Shown: positions 9,180 to 17,573 of the stretch, in pieces
Position numbering within the stretch: position 1 is the first letter of the stretch
Layout: every line of letters starts with the position of its first letter
Assembly: GCA_902610995.1 (NCBI GenBank)
Contig: CACLXU010000003.1
Coordinates: forward strand, 1 to 64,000
DNA from: an uncultured SAR86 cluster bacterium
GTDB lineage: Bacteria; Pseudomonadota; Gammaproteobacteria; Magnimaribacterales; TMED112
DNA: 64,000 nt
Direction: 5' to 3'
The notes under the pieces: generated by a model
What the model was told of the DNA's origin: nothing
The model's input: the letters and a program-made list of their open reading frames with translations, nothing else
The model's database searches: none
Program-made: the position numbers and the translations under genes

Positions 9180-9336
9180 TATTAGTTTTAATGTGCTCTG
9201 ATCTTGGAATTATAATTCCATTAACCTCAATGGCATAGGGTCTATCAGTGGGAGCATGCTCAGCAGCAAGCTCAGAAAGTGATGTTTTATTTGTTTCTAG
9301 GATCTTTCCGTTAAGTAATAACCTAACTTTAGACAT
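9130..9336 (-). CDS. thiS: Sulfur carrier protein ThiS, 68 aa
   Basis: A small ubiquitin-like sulfur carrier for thiazole synthesis. The C-terminus IEIISAVGGG carries the Gly-Gly tail that is adenylated and converted to a thiocarboxylate. It overlaps the 3' end of rpoH by 8 bp and thiG by about 41-50 bp. No thiF, thiC or thiD is present here, and there is no TPP riboswitch because no leader separates it from rpoH. Its expression therefore probably follows rpoH. Confidence 0.93.
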   Translation of the reverse strand: MSKVRLLLNGKILETNKTSLSELAAEHAPTDRPYAIEVNGIIIPRSEHIKTNIANDDRIEIISAVGGG

Positions 9337-10177
9337 TTACTAGTGAAGTTTTTAATTTTTTAAATGCCGTTGCTTCAATTTGCCTAATCCTTTCGGCGGA
9401 TATCTTATATTTTTCAGCAAGTTCATTAAGTGTGAGCTTTTCGTCGTCTAGCCACCTTGTTCTAATGATGTCCTGAGAGCGCTTATCAAGGTTTGATATT
9501 CCCTTAAATAAGGCGCCATGATTTACTTTTTCATAGTTATCTTGCTCAGCTATGATTTCTGGACTAAATGAATGATCTTCAATATATTGACTTGGAGAAA
9601 ACGCTTTTTCGTCATCTTCATCATCAGAGGAAAGGTCAAAAGCAGCATCATTTGAGTTAAGCCTATTCTCCATGTGCATTACCTCCTTAACACTAACATC
9701 TAAATCCTTTGCGATTTTCTTAGCTTCCTCGTCTGTTAACCATCCAGTATTTTGCTTTTTACTTCTAAGATTGAAAAATAATTTTCTTTGAGCTTTTGTT
9801 GTAGCGATTTTGACTATACGCCAATTTTTAAGAATAAATTCATGGATTTCTGCTCTTATCCAGTGCACTGCAAATGATACTAGTCTTACTCCTTTTTCTG
9901 GATCAAATTTCTTAACCGCTTTCAAAAGACCAACATTTCCCTCTTGTATTACATCAGCAAGTGGTAGCCCGTAACCTGCATAGGACTTGGCTATGTGTAC
10001 CACAAACCTTAAATGAGATATAACGAGTTTGTGGGCAACTTTAACATCTTCGGTTTGATAAAACTCTTGGGTGAGTTCGAGCTCCTCTTCTCTGGTGAGA
10101 ACAGGTATTGAATAAACCTGTGAGAGATACTTATCTATATCTGACCCAGGATTTGCTAAAGCTAATGCGTAACTCAT
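9329..10177 (-). CDS. rpoH: RNA polymerase sigma factor RpoH (sigma-32), 282 aa
   Basis: The heat-shock sigma factor. Region 2 (about residues 45-120) contains HLRFVVHIAKSYAGYGLPLADVIQEGNVGLLKA and the SFAVHWIRAEIHEFILKNWRIVKIATTKAQRKLFFNLR stretch typical of RpoH. Region 4.2 has LNELAEKYKISAERIRQIE. It heads an operon with thiS, thiG and trmB, an order reminiscent of Pseudomonas. A sigma-70-like promoter lies only 13 nt upstream of the ATG, leaving little room for the long thermosensor leader known from E. coli rpoH. Confidence 0.96.
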   Translation of the reverse strand: MSYALALANPGSDIDKYLSQVYSIPVLTREEELELTQEFYQTEDVKVAHKLVISHLRFVVHIAKSYAGYGLPLADVIQEGNVGLLKAVKKFDPEKGVRLVSFAVHWIRAEIHEFILKNWRIVKIATTKAQRKLFFNLRSKKQNTGWLTDEEAKKIAKDLDVSVKEVMHMENRLNSNDAAFDLSSDDEDDEKAFSPSQYIEDHSFSPEIIAEQDNYEKVNHGALFKGISNLDKRSQDIIRTRWLDDEKLTLNELAEKYKISAERIRQIEATAFKKLKTSLVNV

Positions 10178-10190
10178 AACAACTATCTAT

Positions 10191-10220
10191 ATTATAATAT
10201 AACCATTATTTATTTTGCAA
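10191..10220 (-). promoter_or_regulatory. sigma-70-like promoter of rpoH operon
   Basis: On the minus strand TTGCAA (10215-10220), an 18-bp spacer and a perfect TATAAT (10191-10196) lie just before the rpoH ATG at 10177. The predicted 5' leader is only about 6 nt. Confidence 0.5.
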
Positions 10221-10274
10221 CAATGGATGCTTATGTTACCACTACTCTGTATATTTTTTCAAATTAATTTGATG

Positions 10275-10302
10275 TTGATTTGAGTCTAAAGTTCACTAGA
10301 AT
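10275..10302 (+). promoter_or_regulatory. sigma-70-like promoter of the 51-aa gene
   Basis: TTGATT (10275-10280), a 16-bp spacer and TAGAAT (10297-10302) lie 11 nt upstream of the ATG at 10314. No Shine-Dalgarno sequence follows, suggesting a very short leader. Confidence 0.4.
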
Positions 10303-10313
10303 AACTGCATAAT

Positions 10314-10469
10314 ATGAGCAACTTAAAAAATTTAAAAAAGCTTCGTGAAGGACTTGTGCTTTTAAGTAGAGACAGGCAAGTTGTTTACTCTTTTCACGAA
10401 ACCTTTGAAATGGTAGATGAGATGTTAGAACTTGTCGATCAACTTATAGAGAAAGAGTCTGAAAATTAA
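10314..10469 (+). CDS. Small hypothetical protein, 51 aa
   Basis: An uninterrupted short reading frame from ATG 10314 to TAA 10469. The product is basic at its N-terminus (MSNLKNLKKLREGLVLL) and acidic, Met/Leu/Glu-rich and probably helical at its C-terminus (MVDEMLELVDQLIEKESEN). No family is recognised. It fills an otherwise empty gap between divergent rpoH and convergent yaaA. It has a plausible promoter and its stop codon shares the TTAA palindrome with the yaaA stop, the same junction seen at other genuine convergent pairs here. That supports it being a real gene. Confidence 0.6.
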   Translation: MSNLKNLKKLREGLVLLSRDRQVVYSFHETFEMVDEMLELVDQLIEKESEN

Positions 10470-11212
10470 GATTTTTGGACAAACACAAATTCATTGCCAG
10501 TAAGTTCCAGAAAATTAAAGCCCATAGCATTAAATTTTTTGATAGGGTCTAAAGTTTTAATTCTTTGTGAAATTAAAAATCTTGCCATTTCTCCCCTCAC
10601 TCTTTTAGCAATGACTCCTATGATTTTTCTTGAGCCATTCTTTTCCGTGTAGAATTTGAAATCCACTACCTTTGTGCTATCAAGATAATTTTTAACAACA
10701 CTAAAATACTCGTCAGATGCTAGGTTAAATATAAGATCATCGCCAGCATCTTTTTTTATTCTGTTTGCAACTTTGTCTCCCCAAAAATCATAAAGGCTAG
10801 ATATATTTTCTGGCAATGATTTGGTTCCCATTTCTAGTCTGTAGGGATTCATGCTGTCAGATGGTTTCAGAAAGCCATAAATTCCTGACAGAATTCTCAA
10901 ATTCTCGTTCATGTATTCAAGATCGTTATCATCTAAGCTTTGAACATCAAGGTTTTTAAATACATCTCCCTCAAATTGGAAAATTGCCCTTCTCTCCTTT
11001 TGAGTTGATGCATTCCAGTTGTTGTATCTTTCATGATTAAGCCTTGCAATTTCTTCACTAACGTTCATTAAGCTTTGAATGTCTTTTGGCGAGAGTTTTG
11101 ACAGACTTTTTGCAAGCTTATCTGCATCACCCTTAAACGCAGGCTCTGTAAGAGCAAGGTTTCTGTTAACTGTTTGCTCTGAAAGTCTTTTTGCTGGTGA
11201 AATCAAAATCAT
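10466..11212 (-). CDS. yaaA: YaaA family peroxide-stress protein, 248 aa
   Basis: Full-length DUF328/YaaA protein. MILISPAKRL at the N-terminus and FNLASDEYFSVV and VIAKRVRGEMARFLI in the C-terminal half are family landmarks. E. coli YaaA lowers intracellular free iron during peroxide stress and binds DNA through a helix-hairpin-helix-like fold. It starts 1 bp after the lipA stop and appears to be the last gene of uvrD-lipB-lipA-yaaA. Confidence 0.94.
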   Translation of the reverse strand: MILISPAKRLSEQTVNRNLALTEPAFKGDADKLAKSLSKLSPKDIQSLMNVSEEIARLNHERYNNWNASTQKERRAIFQFEGDVFKNLDVQSLDDNDLEYMNENLRILSGIYGFLKPSDSMNPYRLEMGTKSLPENISSLYDFWGDKVANRIKKDAGDDLIFNLASDEYFSVVKNYLDSTKVVDFKFYTEKNGSRKIIGVIAKRVRGEMARFLISQRIKTLDPIKKFNAMGFNFLELTGNEFVFVQKS

Positions 11213-11213
11213 A

Positions 11214-12182
11214 TTATAGTCCGGCGTTATTTAATTCTAATGCTCTCTCTGCTCTATAACTAGACCTTACCATAGGTCCAGATACCACTTCAAGAAAGCC
11301 ATATTCTAAACCCTTCTCTCTATACATTTCAAATTCCTCTGGTGTTACCCACCTATCTATTGGATGGTGATTTAATGTTGGCCTTAGGTACTGGCCCAAT
11401 GTAACAATATCTACGTTGTGGTTTCTAAGGTCTTCAAAAGTTTTATATATTTCTCTATCATTCTCCCCTAAGCCAACAATGATGCTTGATTTTGTAATAA
11501 TTTGCTTGTTGATTTCCTTGGCATGCTTCAGAACTTCCATAGTTTTCAGATAACCTGCTCTGGGATCTCTTATGGGATGAGTAAGCCTTTCAACTGTTTC
11601 GATATTTTGAGCAAATACTTTAATTGGTGAATTTACAATTGTTCTTATAGCGCTTTGATCTCCATTAAAATCAGAAGTTAGCACTTCAACTTCTATGTTT
11701 TTGTCAACCGATTTGATAGCTTTAACTGTTTCTGCAAAATGCTGTGCTCCTCCATCAGATAAGTCATCTCTGGTAACACATGTTAGAACAACGTACCTTA
11801 TGCCCATTTCTTGAACTGTTTTTGCAATTTTTTCCGGTTCATCTTTATCAAGCCAACCTTTCGGATTTCCAGTATTGACAGAACAAAATTGGCAAGCTCT
11901 TGTGCATGTATCTCCCATAACCATAAATGTTGCAGTTCCCCTGCTCCAACATTCAGAAAGATTTGGGCACTTGGCTTCCTCACAAACAGTACTTAGCTTT
12001 AAATTTTTTGTCCTCTCTTTAATTAATTCAAAACTTTTATTATTTTGATTTGCAGATATTCTTATCCACTTTGGTTTCTTCTCGCGAATTATCTCTGAAT
12101 AAGCATTAGACTTCATGCCATCTTTGATAGAGCTCACTCCGGCATGATTTACTATTTTTACTGTTTGAATAATGTCTTTCAT
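11214..12182 (-). CDS. lipA: Lipoyl synthase (radical SAM), 322 aa
   Basis: It inserts two sulfurs into protein-bound octanoyl groups. The auxiliary cluster ligands CEEAKCPNLSEC and the radical-SAM ligands CTRACQFC (C-x3-C-x2-C) are intact, as is the C-terminal RSSYRAE with the conserved Ser. The ATG overlaps the lipB stop (ATGA). The first roughly 20 residues are longer than usual, but no better in-frame start fits the overlap. Confidence 0.97.
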   Translation of the reverse strand: MKDIIQTVKIVNHAGVSSIKDGMKSNAYSEIIREKKPKWIRISANQNNKSFELIKERTKNLKLSTVCEEAKCPNLSECWSRGTATFMVMGDTCTRACQFCSVNTGNPKGWLDKDEPEKIAKTVQEMGIRYVVLTCVTRDDLSDGGAQHFAETVKAIKSVDKNIEVEVLTSDFNGDQSAIRTIVNSPIKVFAQNIETVERLTHPIRDPRAGYLKTMEVLKHAKEINKQIITKSSIIVGLGENDREIYKTFEDLRNHNVDIVTLGQYLRPTLNHHPIDRWVTPEEFEMYREKGLEYGFLEVVSGPMVRSSYRAERALELNNAGL

Positions 12183-12778
12183 TTATTTTTAAGCATGTTT
12201 TGGTACGTTTCTTTAAGTACGCTTACTAGCCTACTCTGTTCTATATCTATATATTTACTCAAATTACAAGCCTTTACGTCAAGCCCACAAGGATTAATAC
12301 TATTAAATTCTTTTAGATTTACATCGTGATTTAGACTTAGCCCATGATAAGAATAATTGCTCTTAATTCTCATTCCAATCGAGGCTAACTTTTCACCATT
12401 CACATAAAGTCCTGGGTCAGACTCACTAATGTTGTTTTTTACACCAAGATCTTCAATAGCAACTGAGGTTGAAGCTAATATCTTTTTTGTTAATTCAGAG
12501 GGCTTAAAAGGAGTCTGCTTTAAATTCAACATAAAGTAAAAGACAATTTGCCCAATGCCATGATAAGTAATTTTGCCGCCCCTATCTGTTTTGTAGATAG
12601 GTGGATCAGAATTGGGGTCCTCTTTTATTTCCTTTTCGCTTATACCTACAGTAAATACAGAGGGATGCTCTAGATACCAAATTTCATGTCCCTCAGGACT
12701 TGTCTTTATCAGAGACAACATCTCATTCAAACAATCTCTATAATCAATAACCCCTTTATCTATAAATTTTAATTTCAT
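12179..12778 (-). CDS. lipB: Octanoyltransferase LipB, 199 aa
   Basis: It transfers octanoate from acyl carrier protein to lipoyl domains. Seen are the substrate-site motif GGKITYHGIGQ, GEKLASIGMRI with the catalytic Lys, and INPCG with the catalytic Cys. The start at ATG 12778 overlaps the uvrD stop (TAATG). An upstream ATG at 12817 would add 13 residues inside uvrD and is less likely. It forms an operon with uvrD and lipA. Confidence 0.95.
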   Translation of the reverse strand: MKLKFIDKGVIDYRDCLNEMLSLIKTSPEGHEIWYLEHPSVFTVGISEKEIKEDPNSDPPIYKTDRGGKITYHGIGQIVFYFMLNLKQTPFKPSELTKKILASTSVAIEDLGVKNNISESDPGLYVNGEKLASIGMRIKSNYSYHGLSLNHDVNLKEFNSINPCGLDVKACNLSKYIDIEQSRLVSVLKETYQNMLKNK

Positions 12779-14949
12779 TAAATTTTTTCCAGCTGAGCGT
12801 ATCCCACTACTAGCCATTTTGTACCGGCTTCACCAAAATTTATTTGCAACCTGCTAGCTTCTCCACTTCCCTCCATATTTAAAATGATGCCCTCTCCAAA
12901 TGTTTTATGTTTTACAGCATCGCCAAGGTTAAGTTCGCTCTCAGAAACTTCTGCAGCATTAGAGCTTACAGTTGCGTAATAACTTGTAGTATAAGACTGT
13001 TTTGGCCTAACAAATTCAATATGCTCATTTGGGATTTCATTGATAAACCTTGAAGGAGGATTATAAGAATCCTGTCCATATAGCCTCCTAAATTCCGTAT
13101 AAGTTAAATATAATTTTGACCTTGCTCTCGTAATTCCAACATAACACAGCCTTCTTTCTTCCTCTAATTCAGAAATATTTTCTGAAGATCTCGAATGAGG
13201 AAAAAGTGATTCCTCCATACCTACCATAAAAACATATTTGAACTCTAAGCCTTTTGCAGAGTGTAGTGTCATTAATTGAACTGCGTCATCATTCACATTA
13301 GCTTGAGTTTCTCCCATGTCTAACGACACAGAGCTCAAAAAAGCCCCAAGCACAGAACCAAAGTCTGATAAGTCTTCATTTTTATTTGCTAAATCAAAAG
13401 ATTTTACAGCTGATATGAGTTCGTTAATATTTTCTATTCTAATTTTTCCTTTTTCACCTCGTTCTTTAAGGTGGTGTTCAATAAGTCCGCTTTGATTAAT
13501 TATCATTTCAACAAATTCATCAGCTGGAAGTTCATGAATTTGTTTAGCTGCATTCTCAATAAATTCTAGAAAAAAACGAATTGAATTTGCGGCTTTACCT
13601 TTGATGATTTCTTGTGCTGTTAATTTTTTAGCTGCTTTAAATAGAGAGACATTTTCAGTTGCCGCCCATTCTCTTATTAAAGCTAATGTTTTTTCACCAA
13701 CACCCCTTGTTGGCGCACCAATTGCTCTCTCAAAAGCTGTATTATCCGCTTGATTGATACAAAGCCTCAAATAGCTGATTACATTTTTTATCTCAAGTCT
13801 TTCATAGAACCTTACTCCACCATAGATGACATAAGGAATAGTTTGTCTCAATAGAAATTCTTCTATAACCCGTGACTGCGCATTAGATCTATATAAAACT
13901 GCTATATCCTTATATTGATCTCCACCTTGAGTAATTTGGTGAACATTTTCAGCAACAAAATTTGCTTCTTCTTGTTCGCTATATGCCTCATATACATCAA
14001 TTGGATCTCCTTTCGCCCCATCCGTCCAAAGCTTCTTGCCAAGTCTCTGCGAGTTTTTCCCAATTACTGCATTTGCAGCATTTAAGATATTTTCTGTTGA
14101 TCTGTAGTTTTGCTCTAGTCTTACTATTTCTGTGTTCTTCCCTTTAGAGAATTCATTAATGTTTTCTACTTTAGCGCCCCTCCAACCATAGATTGACTGA
14201 TCATCATCACCTACCGCTACTACAGAAGTATTTTCACCCGTTAAGTTATTAATCCATTTAAACTGAATTGAGTTTGTATCTTGAAACTCATCAACAAGTA
14301 TGTGTGTAAATTTTTTTCTGTAAAGATTCCTTAAATCTTCATTATCTCTAATTAATTCGTAGGATTTTAAAATAAGCTCAGCAAAATCAACTAGATTCTC
14401 CTTCTGTAAATAATCTTCATATTCGGTGTATATTTTTCTAAGAACCTCAACATTGAAATCTCCATTATCGTCAATATCCTTTGGTCTGAGACCTTCATCT
14501 TTCCAAGAATTGATTTGCCATCTCACTTTTTCAGCAGGCCACTGATCATCATCTATATCGAGGAACTTTAAAACCCTTTTAATGACTCTTAGTTGGTCGT
14601 CACTATCTAATATAGAAAATTCTCTATCAAGCCCTGCTTCTTTATGATGTCTTCGCAAAATTTTATTTGAAATTGAATGAAAGGTTCCACACCACAACTC
14701 TGGTATTGGTTGATCTAGAATATTTTCTATTCTTCCAGTCATTTCATTTGCCGCTTTATTGGTAAATGTAACTGCAAGTACACTATGAGTTGAATTATTG
14801 AGTGCTTTAATAAGCCACGCAATTCTGTGAACTAAGACTTTTGTTTTACCAGAACCTGCACCTGCAAGAACCAACAAATTTTTTGATTCAGATGTTACCG
14901 CAGAACGCTGAGCTTCATTTAGATCGTCTAAAATAAAAGATACATCCAT
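12778..14949 (-). CDS. uvrD: UvrD/PcrA-type superfamily 1 DNA helicase, 723 aa
   Basis: A 3'-to-5' helicase for excision and mismatch repair. Motif I AGAGSGKTKV is near residues 30-39, motif II DEFQDTN near 222, motif III GDDDQSIYGWRGA near 247, and LMTLHSAKGLEFKYVF near 555. The C-terminal Tudor-like RNA-polymerase-binding module (VKHKTFGEGIIL) is present. This is full UvrD length, not Rep. It is 3 bp downstream of the prolyl-hydroxylase-like gene and overlaps lipB. Confidence 0.95.
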   Translation of the reverse strand: MDVSFILDDLNEAQRSAVTSESKNLLVLAGAGSGKTKVLVHRIAWLIKALNNSTHSVLAVTFTNKAANEMTGRIENILDQPIPELWCGTFHSISNKILRRHHKEAGLDREFSILDSDDQLRVIKRVLKFLDIDDDQWPAEKVRWQINSWKDEGLRPKDIDDNGDFNVEVLRKIYTEYEDYLQKENLVDFAELILKSYELIRDNEDLRNLYRKKFTHILVDEFQDTNSIQFKWINNLTGENTSVVAVGDDDQSIYGWRGAKVENINEFSKGKNTEIVRLEQNYRSTENILNAANAVIGKNSQRLGKKLWTDGAKGDPIDVYEAYSEQEEANFVAENVHQITQGGDQYKDIAVLYRSNAQSRVIEEFLLRQTIPYVIYGGVRFYERLEIKNVISYLRLCINQADNTAFERAIGAPTRGVGEKTLALIREWAATENVSLFKAAKKLTAQEIIKGKAANSIRFFLEFIENAAKQIHELPADEFVEMIINQSGLIEHHLKERGEKGKIRIENINELISAVKSFDLANKNEDLSDFGSVLGAFLSSVSLDMGETQANVNDDAVQLMTLHSAKGLEFKYVFMVGMEESLFPHSRSSENISELEEERRLCYVGITRARSKLYLTYTEFRRLYGQDSYNPPSRFINEIPNEHIEFVRPKQSYTTSYYATVSSNAAEVSESELNLGDAVKHKTFGEGIILNMEGSGEASRLQINFGEAGTKWLVVGYAQLEKI

Positions 14950-14952
14950 TAT

Positions 14953-15738
14953 TTAGACGAATTTATTTTCTCTAAACCATAAATTAAAAGCGTATTTTTC
15001 GCCTTTGGTAACTGGTCGCCCTGCATGCAATGAGGCAGGATGAACTTTTGTTGTGCCTGGTAGGATATTCTTCCAAACCAACAAGCTCCCCTTTTTAGGT
15101 GGGATAGATATATTTAGATCTCTAAATTCTGTTGCTCCTCCCTCCTCAACATCATTCAAATAACCTAGAGCCGTATATATTCTTTGGCCCCCTCTTGTAA
15201 GGTGCTTTCTTCCCTCTTCAGTTTCGTGATCAAAAGCATCATGATGATCGTTATATTCAGTTCCACCTGTGTAGTAAACAACTTGATATGATTCTGCATT
15301 TCGAAGAGGAAAGCCAATAAGCTCAGCGACTCTATCGCCGATAGCTTTTGATGTCTCTGAGTGTGCATGTGGTATCCAGCAATTCATACCGGTTCGTTTT
15401 TCATGATAGATCCCATCCTTGCCACCAATAGTTTTTGCTCTCTCAAGCTTATCTTTAGACTGATTTACAAAATGATCACATTCCTCTTCAGAAATAAAGT
15501 TCTCAATAACATAAACCAGAGGGTCCTCGTTATAAATAATCTTGTCTCCATCAACTCTTATAGGTTTCTTTGGCTCAGCTTGGGTTTGTTTGGGTGGTGA
15601 CTTTGTTTTTATAGTAGGTTTTTTATTTGCAAGGCCTGCATTTACACCAATTATATAAATAGCTCTCAGTGCAAGCCCCAAGGCTAGCAGAGAAAATATC
15701 AATGCAATAATTGCAATTACAAAACCAGCGACATCCAT
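14953..15738 (-). CDS. Membrane-anchored 2OG-Fe(II) dioxygenase, prolyl 4-hydroxylase-like, 261 aa
   Basis: One N-terminal transmembrane helix (about residues 5-30), a Lys/Pro-rich linker, then a P4Hc domain. The metal ligands are HxD (HHD in YNDHHDAFDHE, about residue 170) and a distal His in LHAGRPVTKGEKYAFNLWFRE, with a Lys for 2-oxoglutarate. The domain probably hydroxylates a proline-containing protein; the partner is unknown. The cytoplasmic or periplasmic side is not decidable by eye. A TATAAT lies 6 nt upstream of the ATG. Confidence 0.9.
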   Translation of the reverse strand: MDVAGFVIAIIALIFSLLALGLALRAIYIIGVNAGLANKKPTIKTKSPPKQTQAEPKKPIRVDGDKIIYNEDPLVYVIENFISEEECDHFVNQSKDKLERAKTIGGKDGIYHEKRTGMNCWIPHAHSETSKAIGDRVAELIGFPLRNAESYQVVYYTGGTEYNDHHDAFDHETEEGRKHLTRGGQRIYTALGYLNDVEEGGATEFRDLNISIPPKKGSLLVWKNILPGTTKVHPASLHAGRPVTKGEKYAFNLWFRENKFV

Positions 15739-15744
15739 GGAAGT

Positions 15745-15750
15745 AATTAT
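15745..15750 (-). promoter_or_regulatory. -10 element directly upstream of the P4H-like gene
   Basis: A perfect minus-strand TATAAT ends 6 nt before the start codon, so transcription should begin at or next to the ATG. The -35 (TTAAAA, 15768-15773) is weak. Confidence 0.45.
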
Positions 15751-15787
15751 ACTTTAATACATGCATAGTTTTAATCCTTCTAAAGCT

Positions 15788-15815
15788 TTGATAATGAAAT
15801 TCTAATCATTACAAT
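15788..15815 (+). promoter_or_regulatory. sigma-70-like promoter of the exported 242-aa protein
   Basis: TTGATA (15788-15793), a 16-bp spacer and TACAAT (15810-15815) stand 6 nt before the ATG at 15822. Both hexamers match consensus at 5 of 6 positions. The mRNA would be essentially leaderless. Confidence 0.55.
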
Positions 15816-15821
15816 CAATTT

Positions 15822-16550
15822 ATGAGCTTTAAGAATCTTGGTCTATTGATGTTAATAGCCCTTAGTCTATCTTTGCATTCAAAAGAGGGAAGGCTAGGAA
15901 AAGAGCCTAACAATTATTCTTATGCAAATCTTGGTATAGCATTCTCGTATTCCGAAGGAGATAATCTTGGTCTCTATGCTAGTATTCCTCTCCCAGGGCC
16001 GCTCTATGTAACAGTCTCAAGAACTGCATATGATACGAATGTCAGGCGCCTTGATAATGAAGAGGCAAGTTTTGAGAAATCGGTAACTGATGCAAGGCTT
16101 GGTGCTCACATTGGGATAGGAGACTTGTTAAATTCAATATCGGTTGGTTCTGTTTCTTTAAATTTTGATAATTTTGTTGATATCTATATTGAAGGAGGTA
16201 TGAGGAGTTTTTCTTTTGATACCAAATTTGATAATGACAAATCTTTTGGAAATGTTGTGCTTGGGACCAGGTATGGTGATGCAAATCATTGGGAAGGGAA
16301 ATTATACTTAGATTTTTCAAAAGAAGTTCTAGATAGTGATGCCTATGTTGATTACTTTTGCACTGGAAACCAACCGGATGAATTTTGTTTAAATGAAGAT
16401 CTGGCTGTAAGGTTCTCTGATCATATGGATATTAAGCTCGGCATGGATGTTGCTTATAATGTAAATAATTTTTTTGGGATCGTCTTAAATTTTAAAACTT
16501 CTGAATATCAAGACTCTGAACTTGGGCTTAGTTTTCAGCTGCAGCTTTAA
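15822..16550 (+). CDS. Hypothetical exported protein, probably outer-membrane beta-rich, 242 aa
   Basis: A signal peptide (MSFKNLGLLMLIALSLSLHS) is followed by alternating polar and aromatic stretches (NYSYANLGIAFSYSEGDNLGLYASI, KLGMDVAYNVNNFFGIVLNF) typical of antiparallel beta strands. The terminal strand ends SELGLSFQLQL, as in small beta-barrel outer-membrane proteins. No family is recognised and no catalytic motif is visible. The gene is flanked by a divergent dioxygenase and a convergent nitronate monooxygenase and shares a TTAA stop with the latter. Confidence 0.65.
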   Translation: MSFKNLGLLMLIALSLSLHSKEGRLGKEPNNYSYANLGIAFSYSEGDNLGLYASIPLPGPLYVTVSRTAYDTNVRRLDNEEASFEKSVTDARLGAHIGIGDLLNSISVGSVSLNFDNFVDIYIEGGMRSFSFDTKFDNDKSFGNVVLGTRYGDANHWEGKLYLDFSKEVLDSDAYVDYFCTGNQPDEFCLNEDLAVRFSDHMDIKLGMDVAYNVNNFFGIVLNFKTSEYQDSELGLSFQLQL

Positions 16551-17521
16551 TAGTTCTTCAATTTTTCTGAAAAGCTTTCTTTTGCTTCATCAAATTCACT
16601 CTTCATTTGCTGCACTAGTTCTGCAACTGACGGTGAGTTCTTGATTGAACTGATACCCTGACCAGAACCATATATATCTTTCCATACTTTCTTTGATGCG
16701 TTTCCGCCAGAGTTGAAATTCATCTTTGTTTTATCTGCTTCTGGTAAATTTTCTGGATCCATGCCAGCTCTTGCAACTGAAGGAGATAAATAATTGCCTT
16801 TGACTCCACTGAAATAGTTTGTATAAACCACGTCCTTGGCCGCACTCTCGATTAACATATTTTTATAATCATCGTCAGCTTCTGATTCCTTAGTTGCAAT
16901 AAATCGGGTACCGATATAAGCAAGATCAGCACCCATCGCCAATGCACTGGCAACTGAGAAGCCATCTGATATTGCCCCGGCAAGAAGAATGGTGCCATCA
17001 TACCACTCCCGTGTTTCTCTTAATAAAGCAAAAGGAGAAAGTGCTCCAGCATGACCCCCCGCACCTGCACACACTAAAATTAGACCATCTACACCCTCTG
17101 AAACCGCTTTTTGTGCATGTCTTGTATTAATTACATCGTGGTATACAAGGCCGCCATAAGAATGAATTGCTTTTACCAGATCTGCTGGTGGTCTTAAAGA
17201 TGTGATTATAATTGGTACTTCGTGTTTGACGCAGGTTTCTACATCAGCGAACAATCTGTCGTTTGATAAGTGGCAAATCTGGTTTACGGCAAAGGGTGCA
17301 ACTTTTTTCTCAGGATTTTTGTCTTTAAATTCGCCCAACTCATCTTTTATTTCTTTAATCCAATCGGAAAGCAGCTCCTGAGGTCGTGCATTTAAAGCAG
17401 GGAAAGATCCAACTACCCCTGCTTTGCATTGAGCTATAACCAAACCTGGTCGAGAGATAATAAACAAAGGTGAACCTATAACAGGAATGGACAAATTGTT
17501 CTTTAAGATTTCTGGCAACAT
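16547..17521 (-). CDS. Nitronate monooxygenase family FMN enzyme, 324 aa
   Basis: A TIM-barrel flavoprotein of the 2-nitropropane dioxygenase / NMO family. Seen are the N-terminal IPVIGSPLFIIS, the phosphate-binding GGHAGALSPFALLRE, AGAISDGFSVASALAMGADLAYIGTRF, and the C-terminal GSGQGISSIKN. Typical members oxidise alkyl nitronates or propionate-3-nitronate; some are enoyl reductases. The physiological substrate is not inferable. It stands alone on the minus strand. Confidence 0.9.
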   Translation of the reverse strand: MLPEILKNNLSIPVIGSPLFIISRPGLVIAQCKAGVVGSFPALNARPQELLSDWIKEIKDELGEFKDKNPEKKVAPFAVNQICHLSNDRLFADVETCVKHEVPIIITSLRPPADLVKAIHSYGGLVYHDVINTRHAQKAVSEGVDGLILVCAGAGGHAGALSPFALLRETREWYDGTILLAGAISDGFSVASALAMGADLAYIGTRFIATKESEADDDYKNMLIESAAKDVVYTNYFSGVKGNYLSPSVARAGMDPENLPEADKTKMNFNSGGNASKKVWKDIYGSGQGISSIKNSPSVAELVQQMKSEFDEAKESFSEKLKNY

Positions 17522-17573
17522 TTGTATGAATAAAAGTAATTTTAGATTCTAACACCAAACATAAAAAATAAAA

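Noticed and set aside
9329-9336. TPP riboswitch before thiS
   Set aside because: thiS overlaps the rpoH coding end, so no leader exists.
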